Assembly: GCF_900109355.1 (NCBI RefSeq)
Contig: NZ_FOBF01000028.1
Coordinates: 1 to 64,000, forward strand
DNA from: Nonomuraea pusilla
GTDB lineage: Bacteria; Actinomycetota; Actinomycetes; Streptosporangiales; Streptosporangiaceae
DNA: 64,000 nucleotides
Direction of reading: 5' to 3'
Shown: one piece after another, positions 39,174-48,018 of the stretch
How the letters are laid out: every line of letters starts with the position of its first letter
Numbering within the stretch: position 1 is the stretch's first letter
The notes under the pieces: model-generated
What the model saw: the letters and a program-made list of their open reading frames with translations, nothing else
What the model was told of the DNA's origin: nothing
The model's database searches: none
Made by a program: the position numbers and the translations under genes

Positions 39174-40577
39174 ATGCGGCAGCTCAGCGCGGTCGACGCG
39201 CAGTTCCTCAACTTCGAGACGGACGCCGACGTCGCCAACATCGGCGGCCTGGCGATCCTGGAGCGTCCGCTGCCCCTGGACCGCGCGCTCGCCCGCCTCA
39301 GGGACCGGGTCGCGGTCGTCCCCCAGCTGCGCCGGCGGCTCGTCCCCGTGCCGCTGGGGCTCGACCACCCGTACTGGGCGGAGGACGAGGAGCCCGACCT
39401 CGGCCGCCACGTCCACCAGGTCACGCTGCCGCCGCCCGGCGACGACGTCCGGCTGGGCGAGCTGGTCGCGGAGCTGCACGGGCGGCGGCTGGACCGCGAC
39501 AGGCCCCTGTGGGAGATGTACGTGATCGACGGCCTGGCGGGCGGGCGCGGCGCGGTGTACACGAAGCTGCACCACGCGGCCGTGGACGGCGTCACCGGCG
39601 CGGCCGTGCTGACGGCGCTCATGGACCCGGTGCCCGGCGTGCCGCCGCCCGGCCCGCGCGAGCCCGACCTGCCGCCCGACGGCTGGACCATGCTGCTGCG
39701 GGGCGGGCTGCACCTGGCGGCGGCGCCCGCCCACCTGGCGCGGTTCGTGGCGGGGGCGATGCCGCACCTCGACCAGATCCCGGTGCTCTCGCAGCTCCCG
39801 GGCGCGGGCCGGGTGTCGCGGCTGCTGCGCGGCGACCACCTGCCGGAGCTGCCGCGCGCGGTGGCGCCGCGCACGCCGCTCAGCGGCCCGGTCTCGGAGC
39901 GGCGCGGCTACGCCTTCGCCGAGCTGCCGCTGCCGGAGGTCAAGCGGGTGAAGAACGCGTTCGGCGTGACCGTGAACGACGTCGTCCTGACGCTGGTGGC
40001 CTCCACGCTGCGGCGCTGGCTGCTGGCGCACGACGGGCTGCCGGACGAGCCGCTGGTGGCGGGCGTGCCGTTCGCGCTGCCCGCGCAGGCGGGCGACGGC
40101 AACCAGGTCACCATCATGACCAGCCCGCTCGCCACGCACCTGGCCGGCCCCGTGGACCGGCTCAGGGACGTCAGCGCGGGCATGCGGGCGTTGAAGGAGC
40201 GCTTCGGCCCGGTGCCCGCCTCGTGGCTGCGCGAGCTCAGCGGCGCCCTGCCCGCGGCGCTCAACGGGCTGGCCGACCGGGCCGCGTTCGCGCTCGCGGG
40301 GCAGGCGTTCCCGCCGGTCAACGTCGTCGTCTCGAACGTGCCCGGCCCGCAGTTCCCCCTGTACGTGTCGGGGATCCGGCTGCTCGCGCACCACCCGGTC
40401 TCGGTGGTCACGGGGGTGAGCGGCGCGCTCAACATCACCGTGTTCTCCTACGACGGCCGGCTGGACGTGGGGTTCACGGCCTGCAGCGACATGGTGCCGG
40501 ACGTGTGGGACCTGCCCGGCCACCTGCGCGAGTCGCTGGACGAGCTGACCGCCGCCGCCACCGACGCCCGCTTGTGA
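39174..40577 (+). CDS. Wax ester synthase / diacylglycerol acyltransferase (WS/DGAT)
   Basis: 467 residues. The N-terminal LSAVDAQFLNFETDADVANIGGLAIL is the standard start of the family. The active-site motif HHxxxDG is HHAAVDG, within YTKLHHAAVDGVTGAAV. The C-terminal DUF1298 domain contains NVVVSNVPGPQFPLYVSGIRL. These enzymes esterify acyl-CoA to diacylglycerol or long-chain alcohols, making storage triacylglycerol or wax; mycobacterial Tgs1 is induced in dormancy. Two DevR-like boxes just upstream support the same logic here. A monocistronic arrangement is likely. Confidence 0.92.
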   Translation: MRQLSAVDAQFLNFETDADVANIGGLAILERPLPLDRALARLRDRVAVVPQLRRRLVPVPLGLDHPYWAEDEEPDLGRHVHQVTLPPPGDDVRLGELVAELHGRRLDRDRPLWEMYVIDGLAGGRGAVYTKLHHAAVDGVTGAAVLTALMDPVPGVPPPGPREPDLPPDGWTMLLRGGLHLAAAPAHLARFVAGAMPHLDQIPVLSQLPGAGRVSRLLRGDHLPELPRAVAPRTPLSGPVSERRGYAFAELPLPEVKRVKNAFGVTVNDVVLTLVASTLRRWLLAHDGLPDEPLVAGVPFALPAQAGDGNQVTIMTSPLATHLAGPVDRLRDVSAGMRALKERFGPVPASWLRELSGALPAALNGLADRAAFALAGQAFPPVNVVVSNVPGPQFPLYVSGIRLLAHHPVSVVTGVSGALNITVFSYDGRLDVGFTACSDMVPDVWDLPGHLRESLDELTAAATDARL

Positions 40578-40692
40578 CGCCCGCCTGTGACTGACTCCCG
40601 CTCGCGACCCCCGGGACGCGCCGCGGGCCGGGCGCGCCCCCTCCGGCACGCCCGGCCCGCACTCACCAGGACACGCCCTGCCAGGACACGGC

Positions 40693-40962
40693 CTACCAGG
40701 AGCGCGTGGGCACCGACGGCCCCGAGTACTCCGCGATGTCCCGCTGGGTGACCACACCCAGCTTCTCGGCCAGGTCGGCCAGCGCGCGCGAGGCGGCCAG
40801 CTCGTCCCCGATCTCCGGCACCGACGGGTCGGACGGGTTGCGGCGCGCACGCCCCTTCCCGACAAGACGCGTGCCGTCCCTCGTGGTCAGGGCCGCCTCC
40901 GCGGTCGTGTCGTCGCCCTCCTCGTTGAGGAAGACCTGCACCGTCCACTGCTTGGCTTCCAT
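40693..40962 (-). CDS. DUF1876 (Rv1738-like) dormancy-type protein
   Basis: 89 residues beginning MEAKQWTVQVFLNEEGDDTTAEAAL. The domain has the (WxVxIxIDExxxxTxAxAxL)-type start and VPEIGDELAASRALADLAEKL helix of DUF1876. The best-known member, M. tuberculosis Rv1738, is among the most strongly DosR-induced proteins and structurally resembles ribosome hibernation factors. The start is fixed by a GGAGG ribosome binding site. It diverges from the ybdK-type gene, and the 292-bp region between them carries several DevR-like boxes. Confidence 0.87.
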   Translation of the reverse strand: MEAKQWTVQVFLNEEGDDTTAEAALTTRDGTRLVGKGRARRNPSDPSVPEIGDELAASRALADLAEKLGVVTQRDIAEYSGPSVPTRSW

Positions 40963-40976
40963 GACGGCGAACCTCC

Positions 40977-41009
40977 TGCACTGCCACTGCACTGCCACTG
41001 CACTGCTGC
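40977..41009. repeat. 11-bp tandem repeat in the DUF1876 leader
   Basis: Two exact copies of TGCACTGCCAC and a third diverged copy lie directly upstream of the DUF1876 ribosome binding site, within its 5' leader on the minus strand. Confidence 0.85.
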
Positions 41010-41058
41010 CGTTACGGCTCCTCCCTCCATCGTCGCCGTGGGAAGGGACGGGCCGCCA

Positions 41059-41161
41059 GAGGCCAACGCCCGGCCCTGTCAGGACCAACGACCCTACTGA
41101 CCTGCGGCGACGCCGGTCCGGCCCGGCGGTGGAGATCCTGCGGGTAAGGGACCTTGGTCGC
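41059..41161. promoter_or_regulatory. Cluster of DosR/DevR-like boxes between DUF1876 and ybdK-type genes
   Basis: Three sites match GGGNCNWWNGNCCC: GAGGCCAACGCCCG (41059-41072, 12 of 14), AGGACCAACGACCC (41081-41094, 13 of 14), which begins exactly 22 bp later, and GGGACCTTGGTCGC (41148-41161, 13 of 14). They occupy the shared regulatory region of the two divergent genes. Confidence 0.55.
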
Positions 41162-41254
41162 TACCGGCAGCAGGACGTCTCTTGCCATCCTCGCCGTGAG
41201 CGCGGACTCTCGGGGGGAGAGGTCGCGGTCCATCCAGGGCGCGAGGAGGTGGGG

Positions 41255-42352
41255 ATGTCAGTCGCCGCCGCGGCACGCCACGCGACCGGCGCGTTGACGC
41301 TGGGCGTGGAAGAGGAGTTCCTGTTGCTGGACCGCGTCACCGGGCGCCCGGCGCTGCGGGCGCCGGCGATCCTGGAGCTGCTCGACGACGATCTGCATGT
41401 CAAGCCCGAGCTCATGCGCTACCAGCTGGAGACGGTCACCGGGGTCTGCGCCGACCTCGACCAGCTCGGCGCCGAGCTGTCGGCGCTGCGCCGGCGCGCC
41501 GCCGCCGCAGCGGCGGAGCTGGGCTGCCACCTGGTCGCCTCGGGCGTCTCGCCGGGGCCGCTGCCCGGCATCGCCGCCCTCACCGACGACCCGCGCTACG
41601 CCGAGCTCGCCCGCCGGTACGGCTCCATGATCGTCGAAGCGGGCACCTGCGGCTGCCACGTCCACGTCGGCGTCCCGTCGCGGGAGGTGGGCGTGCAGGT
41701 GCTCTCCAGGCTGCGGCCGTACCTGGCGACGCTGCTCGCGATCACGTCGAACTCGCCCTTCGCCGACGGCCGCGACACGTCGTGGGCGAGCCGGCGCTAC
41801 CTGCGGTGGAGCCGGTGGCCGTCCGCGATGCCTCCAGGGGTGTGGCAGACGCCCGCCGACTACGACGCGGCGGTGCGCCACCTGGTCCGGCGGGGCCGGG
41901 CCCTGGACGAGCGCAGCGTCTACTTCCACGCCAGGCTCTCGCCCCGCTATCCCACGGTGGAGCTGCGGATCATGGACGCGTGCCTGTCGGCCGAGGACGC
42001 CGTGCTCGTGGCCGGCACCGTCCGGGCCCTGGTGGACCTCGCCATGCGGGACGCCGAGGACGGCGTGCCGGTGTTGCCGATGCCCGACGTCACCATCCTG
42101 GCCGCGCTGAACGCCGCCGCCCGAGACGGGCTGGACGGGCTCGCGCCCGACCCGTACACCGGGCGGTGGGTGCCGCAGCGGGTGCTGCTGGGCCTCGTCC
42201 TCGACCGGGTCGCCGACCCCGGGCCGCTGGAGCGGCTGGTCGGGCGGCTGCTGCTGCGGGGCAACGGCGCCTCCAGGCAGCGCGAGCTGTGGACGCGGGC
42301 GGGGACGCCGCACGCGTTCGCCGGCCTGCTGGCCGCCGCCACCCTCGACTGA
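41255..42352 (+). CDS. Carboxylate-amine ligase, YbdK / glutamate-cysteine ligase 2 family
   Basis: 365 residues from an ATG with GAGGAGGTGGGG upstream. The family core is clear: TLGVEEEFLLLDRVTGRP, PELMRYQLETVTGVCADL, EAGTCGCHVHVGVPSREV, ITSNSPFADGRDTSWASRRYLRWSRWPS and PTVELRIMDACLSAEDAVLVAGTVRALV. It should form a gamma-glutamyl-type amide bond with ATP; some members make gamma-glutamylcysteine weakly, and the physiological product in most actinomycetes is unknown. Divergent from the DUF1876 gene and sharing its regulatory region. Confidence 0.9.
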   Translation: MSVAAAARHATGALTLGVEEEFLLLDRVTGRPALRAPAILELLDDDLHVKPELMRYQLETVTGVCADLDQLGAELSALRRRAAAAAAELGCHLVASGVSPGPLPGIAALTDDPRYAELARRYGSMIVEAGTCGCHVHVGVPSREVGVQVLSRLRPYLATLLAITSNSPFADGRDTSWASRRYLRWSRWPSAMPPGVWQTPADYDAAVRHLVRRGRALDERSVYFHARLSPRYPTVELRIMDACLSAEDAVLVAGTVRALVDLAMRDAEDGVPVLPMPDVTILAALNAAARDGLDGLAPDPYTGRWVPQRVLLGLVLDRVADPGPLERLVGRLLLRGNGASRQRELWTRAGTPHAFAGLLAAATLD

Positions 42353-42362
42353 CCCGCGGAGG

Positions 42363-42713
42363 TCAGCCGGGGGCCGGCGGCTCGCCCTCGGCGGGCTCCC
42401 TGTCTCGCGGCAGGTCGTGCTGGGCGAACAGGTCGATGAGGAGGCGTACGGGGAGGTTGGCCTCGGTGCGGTACCGGAAGCGCTGGTCGGGGTTGACGCT
42501 GTAGTGGTTGCGCCGGCCCACCCTGTCGCGTGTGAGGTACCCGGCCTCGTGCAGGTCGGACACGATGCCCTGGACGGCCCGCTCGGTGATGCCGATGGCC
42601 GCGGCGATGTCCTTCAGCCGGGCCTGCGGGTCGCGGGCGATCTCCAGCAGGACGCGGGCGTGGTGCGTCAGGAACGTCCATGAGGAGCGGTCTTGAGGCT
42701 TACTCGCGGCCAT
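42363..42713 (-). CDS. Winged-helix DNA-binding protein (MarR/ArsR-like)
   Basis: 116 residues: SSWTFLTHHARVLLEIARDPQARLKDIAAAIGITERAVQGIVSDLHEAGYLTRDRVGRRNHYSVN is a winged helix-turn-helix, followed by a short tail (FRYRTEANLPVRLLIDLF). This layout is common in small actinobacterial regulators with an unknown ligand. Upstream, at 42771-42784, CTATagcgaaATAG is a short palindrome next to its promoter and a candidate self-binding site. It converges on the ybdK-type gene (10-bp gap). Confidence 0.85.
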   Translation of the reverse strand: MAASKPQDRSSWTFLTHHARVLLEIARDPQARLKDIAAAIGITERAVQGIVSDLHEAGYLTRDRVGRRNHYSVNPDQRFRYRTEANLPVRLLIDLFAQHDLPRDREPAEGEPPAPG

Positions 42714-42956
42714 GTTCCACCTTCAGCCCCGGCAGGGGACGGATTCCAGCGGGCTTCTTACGAGAAGATCCTATAGCGAAATAGCTTTCCGGTAACTGTC
42801 TTCTGGAATTAGTGTGTGATTCGTGACAGGCAACGCCGCCGTCACAGGGCCGCGAGAACACCGAGGTGCCATGCCCCCGTCCCGCACCGGCTCACCGCCG
42901 CTCGCCTCCCGCGCGAGGAGGTCGTCGCCGCTCGTCCTCACCCTGGGGAGGACGCC

Positions 42957-43310
42957 GTGACCGCCGCCGGCGCGGGCCGCCGCGGCGCCCCCGCCGGCAC
43001 CGCGCCGTCCTGCCACCTGCTCCACGCCGACGACCTGGTCCGCGTCACCTGCACCCGGGGCTCGGGCCCTTCCGTGGTCCGCCTGGCCGGGGAGGTCGAC
43101 GCGTCCAACGCCGCCGAGGTCGGGCGGGCGCTGGCCCGCGCCAGGCAGATCGACGAGCTGATCGTCCTCGACGCCGCCGGCCTCGCCTTCGTCGACGTGG
43201 CCGGGGTGCGGACGCTCGCGCGGTTCTGCCGCGAGGGCTGGACCCGCCTGGACAACGTGCCGCCGCGGATGATGCGCCTGCTGCGCGTGCTGAACTGGCC
43301 CCTGGTCTGA
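42957..43310 (+). CDS. STAS-domain protein (anti-sigma factor antagonist type)
   Basis: 117 residues from a GTG preceded by GGGGAGGA. The STAS fold is visible in VRVTCTRGSGPSVVRLAGEVDASNAAEVGRALARARQIDELIVLDAAGLAFVDVAGVRTLARFCRE. The usual phosphorylatable Ser/Thr position (DxS/T) is LAFVDVAGV here, so the classical phospho-acceptor may be missing. It lies upstream of the hybrid kinase and SpoIIE phosphatase genes and is probably part of the same partner-switching network. An upstream in-frame extension to 42816 is judged non-coding because it is Arg-rich and lacks STAS similarity. Confidence 0.75.
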   Translation: MTAAGAGRRGAPAGTAPSCHLLHADDLVRVTCTRGSGPSVVRLAGEVDASNAAEVGRALARARQIDELIVLDAAGLAFVDVAGVRTLARFCREGWTRLDNVPPRMMRLLRVLNWPLV

Positions 43311-43675
43311 CGGCGGCAGGATGGAGGTGATCCCGGCGTGCCCGTCGCGTGCCGCCCCGATGATCACGCCGTCTTGGCTGGTGTACGGGCCGGGGGAAGG
43401 GGCAGATACAATCTTCGGCACTCCGGGGTCCTTGATCCGCCTCTGCGTGCCCGCCGGCAGACCGGCAGGTCGAGCCGTCCGCTGCCGTCCCCCCGAGGAG
43501 GTCCTCCTGGAGCCGCGCGTTCGAGCGGTCGTTCGGAAGCCGCTACCCTCCCGTGGGGATAATCTCCTGACTTGTCCGCGCAACGGGCTGGTAATCACTT
43601 GTGTGGCGGGATGGGGCCGTGTCCACCCCTGGTGGTGGATTCCCGTGGAAGCGAAACGGAATAACGAGGGTGGAC
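43311..43675. other. Intergenic region upstream of the hybrid histidine kinase
   Basis: No credible gene. Near 43558-43563 GATAAT is a reasonable -10 box but lacks a good -35 partner. At 43426-43439 GGGGTCCTTGATCC weakly resembles the DevR-like box (12 of 14 depending on register). A GAGGGTGG ribosome binding site for the kinase lies at the end. Confidence 0.4.
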
Positions 43676-46600
43676 ATGAGTGACACGACGGTTGGCGGCT
43701 CACGGTCCACAACCGGCGCCGACGCCGGGGAGCGTGAGCTCCGGCAGCTGCTGGCCGGCCTGACCGCCGTACGCGACGGTGACTTCGGCACCAGGCTGCC
43801 GGACGACGCCGACGGCCTCATGGGCGAGATCGCCTCCGTGTTCAACGGGATGGTGGACCAGCTCTCGCTGTTCACCTCCGAGGTGACCCGCGTGGCCCGC
43901 GAGGTGGGCACCGAGGGCCGCCTGGGAGGCCAGGCCGAGGTGCCCGCCGTCTCCGGCACCTGGAAGGACCTCACCGACTCGGTCAACGCCATGGCAGGGA
44001 ACCTGACCGACCAGGTGCGCAGCATCGCGCAGGTCACCACGGCCGTGGCGAAGGGCGACCTGTCGCAGAAGATCACCGTCGACGCGCGCGGCGAGATCCT
44101 GGAGCTGAAGAACACCGTCAACACGATGGTGGACCAGCTCTCGTCGTTCGCCGACGAGGTCACGCGGGTGGCCCGCGAGGTCGGCACCGAGGGCCGCCTC
44201 GGCGGCCAGGCCGACGTCAAGGGCGTGGCCGGCACCTGGCGCGACCTCACCGACTCGGTGAACTTCATGGCCAGCAACCTCACCGACCAGGTACGCAACA
44301 TCTCGCAGGTGGCCACCGCCGTCGCCCGCGGCGACCTGTCGCAGAAGATCACCGTCTCGGCCCGCGGCGAGATCCTGGAGCTGAAGAACACCCTCAACAC
44401 GATGGTCGACCAGCTCTCGTCGTTCGCCGACGAGGTGACGCGGGTGGCCCGCGAGGTCGGCACCGACGGCAGGCTGGGCGGCCAGGCCGACGTCAAGGGC
44501 GTGTCGGGCACGTGGAAGGCGCTCACCGAGTCGGTGAACGTCATGGCCGACAACCTCACCGCGCAGGTGCGCAGCATCGCCGAGGTCACCACCGCGGTCG
44601 CCAGGGGCGACCTGACCCAGAAGATCAGGGTCGACGCGCGCGGCGAGATCCTGGAGCTGAAGGAGACCATCAACACGATGGTCGACCAGCTCTCGTCGTT
44701 CGCCGACGAGGTCACGCGCGTGGCGCGCGAGGTCGGCACCGAGGGCAACCTCGGCGGGCAGGCCATCGTCCGCGGCGTGTCGGGCACCTGGAAGGACCTG
44801 ACCGACAACGTCAACGTCATGGCCTCCAACCTGACCAGCCAGGTGCGCAGCATCGCGCAGGTGGCCACCGCCGTCGCCAAGGGCGACCTGTCACAGAAGA
44901 TCACCGTCGAGGCCAAGGGCGAGGTCGCCGCGCTGGCCCAGACCATCAACACCATGGTCGACACCCTCGGCGCGTTCGCCGACGAGGTCACCCGGGTGGC
45001 CCGCGAGGTCGGCACCGAGGGCCAGCTCGGCGGCCAGGCGCACGTCCCCAACGTGGCCGGCACCTGGAAGAACCTCACCGACAACGTCAACTCGATGGCC
45101 GACAACCTGACCAACCAGGTGCGCAGCATCGCGCAGGTCACCACGGCCGTCGCCAGGGGCGACCTCACCCGCAAGATCGACGTGGACGCCCGCGGCGAGA
45201 TCCTCGAACTCAAGACCACGATCAACACGATGGTCGACCAGCTCTCGTCGTTCGCCGCCGAGGTGACCCGGGTGGCCCGCGAGGTCGGCAGCGAGGGCCG
45301 CCTCGGCGGCCAGGCCGAGGTCGAGGGCGTGTCGGGCACCTGGAAGCGCCTCACGGAGAACGTCAACGAGCTGGCGGGCAACCTCACCAGGCAGGTGCGC
45401 GCCATCGCCGAGGTGACCAGCGCGGTGACCTCCGGCGACCTGACCCGCTCCATCACCGTCGACGCCGAGGGCGAGCTGGCCGACCTCAAGGACAACATCA
45501 ACTCCATGGTGGAGTCGCTGCGCCAGACCACCCGGGCCACCGAGGAGCAGGACTGGCTCAAGTCCAACCTCGCCCGCATCTCCGGCCTCATGCAGGGCCA
45601 GCGCGACCTCACCACCGTCGCCGACGTCGTCATGAACGAGCTGGCGCCGCTCGTCGCCGCCCAGTACGGCGCGTTCTTCCTCGCCGAGGAGCACGAGCTG
45701 CGGCTGATCAGCGCCTACGGCTACCCCGCCGACCCGGGGCGGCCCACCACCTTCCGGCTGGGCGAGGCGCTCGTCGGCCAGGCCGCGCGCACCCGCCGCG
45801 CCATCGCCGTCGAGGACGTCCCCGCCGGGTACGTCACCGTCTCCTCCGGCCTGGGCCAGGCCGAGCCCGCCTCGCTCATCGTGCTGCCCATCGTGTTCGA
45901 GGAGCAGGTGCTCGGCGTCATCGAGCTGGCCTCCGTCCACTCGTTCACCCAGGTGCACCGGGCGTTCCTCGGCCAGCTGATGGAGACCATCGGGGTCAAC
46001 CTCAACACCATCGTGGCCAACGCCCGCACCGACGAACTGCTGGTGGAGTCGCAGCGCCTGACCGCCGAGCTGCAGGCCCGCTCCGAGGAGCTGCAGAACC
46101 AGCAGGAGGAGCTGCAGCGCTCCAACGCCGAGCTGGAGGAGAAGGCGCGGCTGCTCGCCAGCCAGAACCAGGACATCGAGACCAAGAACCTGGAGATCGA
46201 GCAGGCCCGCCAGGAGCTGGAGGACCGCGCCCAGCAGCTCGCCCTCGCCTCCAAGTACAAGAGCGAGTTCCTCGCGAACATGAGCCACGAGCTGCGCACC
46301 CCGCTCAACTCGCTGCTCATCCTCGCCCAGCTGCTGGCGCAGAACCACACGCGCAACCTCACGCCCAAGCAGGTCGAGTACGCCGAGATCATCCACTCCG
46401 CCGGCTCGGACCTGCTGCAGCTCATCAACGACATCCTCGACCTGTCGAAGGTCGAGGCGGGCAAGATGGACGTCAACCCCGAGCGGGTGCCCCTGCGGCA
46501 GCTCCTCGACTACGTGGAGGCCACGTTCCGTCCGATGACCACGCAGAAGGGGCTCGACTTCCGCATCACCACCGCCCCCGGCCTGCCCGTCGACCTCATC

Positions 46601-47932
46601 ACCGACGACTCCAGGCTGCGCCAGGTGCTGCGCAACCTGCTGTCGAACGCGGTGAAGTTCACCGAGACGGGCACCGTCGAGCTGAGCATCGAGCCCGCCG
46701 GCCAGGGAGAGCTGCCGCCGTCGGTGCGCCCGCACGGCGCGGCCGTCGCCCTGCGCGTGGCCGACACCGGCATCGGCATCCCCGAGCAGCAGCTCGAAGC
46801 CATCTTCGGGGCCTTCCAGCAGGCCGACGGCACCACCAGCCGCAAGTACGGCGGCACCGGGCTCGGCCTGTCGATCAGCCGCGAGATCGCCTACCTGCTC
46901 GGCGGGGCCATCACCGCCCAGAGCACGCCGGGCGAGGGCAGCGTCTTCACCCTGTACCTGCCGATCGCGCGGCCCGACTTCCAGGAGTCGCCGGTCCGCC
47001 CGGCCGCCGCGGAGGCGCCCGGTGAGGAGCCGGCCGGGGAGCCGGCCGTGGGCGAAGCCGCCGCCGGGGACGACCCGGAGGAGGCCGAGTCGGCCGCGCC
47101 GCTCCACCGCCGGCTCCTCGTGATCGAGCACCGCCCGCACGGCCTGCTGTCGCTCGTGGCCGAGAGCGTGGTCAACGACCTCGACTCCGGCTACGACGTC
47201 GAGCTCGTCACCGCCGCCGGCCCGCAGGAGGCCGCCGCCACGCTCGCCGACGAGCCGTGCCACGGCATCGTCCTCGACCTGGACATGCCCGACGGGGCGG
47301 CCTACCAGCTCCTCGACGCCATGGACGGCGACCCGGCGCTGCTCGCGGTGCCGGTGCTGGCGTACAACAACTGGCGGGCCACGCCGCAGCAGCTCACCGG
47401 GCTGCAGGAGCGGGCCGGCAGCCAGCCGCTCGAGCTGCTGTCCAGCCTGGACGAGCTGCGCGAGCGCATCGCCCGCCACCTGACCGCCGACGAGCCGGGC
47501 GGCGCGCGCACGCGGGACGCGGCCGGGGAGCCGCTGCCGCGCGAGCGCGGCGACGGACTGACCGGGCGCACCGTGCTGGTCGTCGACGACGACACCAGGA
47601 ACCTGTTCGCGCTGACGAGCATCCTCGAGATCCACGGCATGAACGTCCTGCACGCCGAGAACGGCAGGGCCGGCATCGACACGCTCCTCGCGCACCCCGA
47701 GACCGACCTGGTCCTCATGGACGTGATGATGCCCGAGATGGACGGCTACACCGCGACCACGGCGATCCGCGCCATGCCGAGGTACGCCGAGCTGCCGATC
47801 ATCGCGGTCACCGCCAAGGCGATGCCGGGCGACCAGGAGAAGAGCCTGGCGGCCGGGGCCAGCGACCACGTCACCAAGCCGGTCGAGCCGGACGAGCTCA
47901 TGGAGCGCATCCGGCGCTGGCTCGCGCCCTAG
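43676..47932 (+). CDS. Hybrid histidine kinase with HAMP array, GAF and receiver domains
   Basis: 1418 residues, soluble (no membrane helix). A partial HAMP (about 20-68) is followed by six 92-residue HAMP-containing repeats (about 69-620), then GAF (about 640-790), a long coiled coil (about 795-860), HisKA with the phospho-acceptor His871 (NMSHELRTPLN), HATPase (NLLSNAVKFTETG, ADTGIGIPEQQ, GTGLGLSIS), a degenerate receiver (about 1140-1270; VLDLDMPDGAAYQLLDAM) and a complete C-terminal receiver with D1349 (VLMDVMMPEMDG). This architecture resembles fungal group III (Nik1/Os-1) kinases and their bacterial relatives linked to osmotic stress. A SpoIIE phosphatase gene lies 86 nt downstream. Confidence 0.93.
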   Translation: MSDTTVGGSRSTTGADAGERELRQLLAGLTAVRDGDFGTRLPDDADGLMGEIASVFNGMVDQLSLFTSEVTRVAREVGTEGRLGGQAEVPAVSGTWKDLTDSVNAMAGNLTDQVRSIAQVTTAVAKGDLSQKITVDARGEILELKNTVNTMVDQLSSFADEVTRVAREVGTEGRLGGQADVKGVAGTWRDLTDSVNFMASNLTDQVRNISQVATAVARGDLSQKITVSARGEILELKNTLNTMVDQLSSFADEVTRVAREVGTDGRLGGQADVKGVSGTWKALTESVNVMADNLTAQVRSIAEVTTAVARGDLTQKIRVDARGEILELKETINTMVDQLSSFADEVTRVAREVGTEGNLGGQAIVRGVSGTWKDLTDNVNVMASNLTSQVRSIAQVATAVAKGDLSQKITVEAKGEVAALAQTINTMVDTLGAFADEVTRVAREVGTEGQLGGQAHVPNVAGTWKNLTDNVNSMADNLTNQVRSIAQVTTAVARGDLTRKIDVDARGEILELKTTINTMVDQLSSFAAEVTRVAREVGSEGRLGGQAEVEGVSGTWKRLTENVNELAGNLTRQVRAIAEVTSAVTSGDLTRSITVDAEGELADLKDNINSMVESLRQTTRATEEQDWLKSNLARISGLMQGQRDLTTVADVVMNELAPLVAAQYGAFFLAEEHELRLISAYGYPADPGRPTTFRLGEALVGQAARTRRAIAVEDVPAGYVTVSSGLGQAEPASLIVLPIVFEEQVLGVIELASVHSFTQVHRAFLGQLMETIGVNLNTIVANARTDELLVESQRLTAELQARSEELQNQQEELQRSNAELEEKARLLASQNQDIETKNLEIEQARQELEDRAQQLALASKYKSEFLANMSHELRTPLNSLLILAQLLAQNHTRNLTPKQVEYAEIIHSAGSDLLQLINDILDLSKVEAGKMDVNPERVPLRQLLDYVEATFRPMTTQKGLDFRITTAPGLPVDLITDDSRLRQVLRNLLSNAVKFTETGTVELSIEPAGQGELPPSVRPHGAAVALRVADTGIGIPEQQLEAIFGAFQQADGTTSRKYGGTGLGLSISREIAYLLGGAITAQSTPGEGSVFTLYLPIARPDFQESPVRPAAAEAPGEEPAGEPAVGEAAAGDDPEEAESAAPLHRRLLVIEHRPHGLLSLVAESVVNDLDSGYDVELVTAAGPQEAAATLADEPCHGIVLDLDMPDGAAYQLLDAMDGDPALLAVPVLAYNNWRATPQQLTGLQERAGSQPLELLSSLDELRERIARHLTADEPGGARTRDAAGEPLPRERGDGLTGRTVLVVDDDTRNLFALTSILEIHGMNVLHAENGRAGIDTLLAHPETDLVLMDVMMPEMDGYTATTAIRAMPRYAELPIIAVTAKAMPGDQEKSLAAGASDHVTKPVEPDELMERIRRWLAP
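43880..45535 (+). repeat. Six 276-bp direct repeats encoding HAMP units
   Basis: Exactly periodic 276-bp units, each starting with the codons for EVTRVAREVG and ending near NTMVDQLSSFAD. Protein identity between units is high (GTEGRLGGQA, DLTDSVNxMAxNLT, GDLSQKITVDARGEI are reused), and DNA identity is high enough for homologous recombination to change copy number. Unit 6 is the most diverged. Confidence 0.95.
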
Positions 47933-48018
47933 CCACGCCGCCTCCCGCCGGGCACGCCGCCGGCCCCGGCGGCAGGCACGCCACGTCCAGCTCGCCGCAG
48001 CAGCAGAAGGAGCAGCAA

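Noticed and set aside
34727..39874. A 1715-codon open frame on the minus strand
   Set aside because: It runs antisense to several well-supported genes, is Arg/Ala/Gly/Pro-rich without domain similarity, and is an effect of high-GC codon bias.
43321..43683. 120-codon plus-strand ORF before the hybrid kinase
   Set aside because: No domain similarity, unusual composition, and it overlaps the likely promoter and start of the kinase gene.
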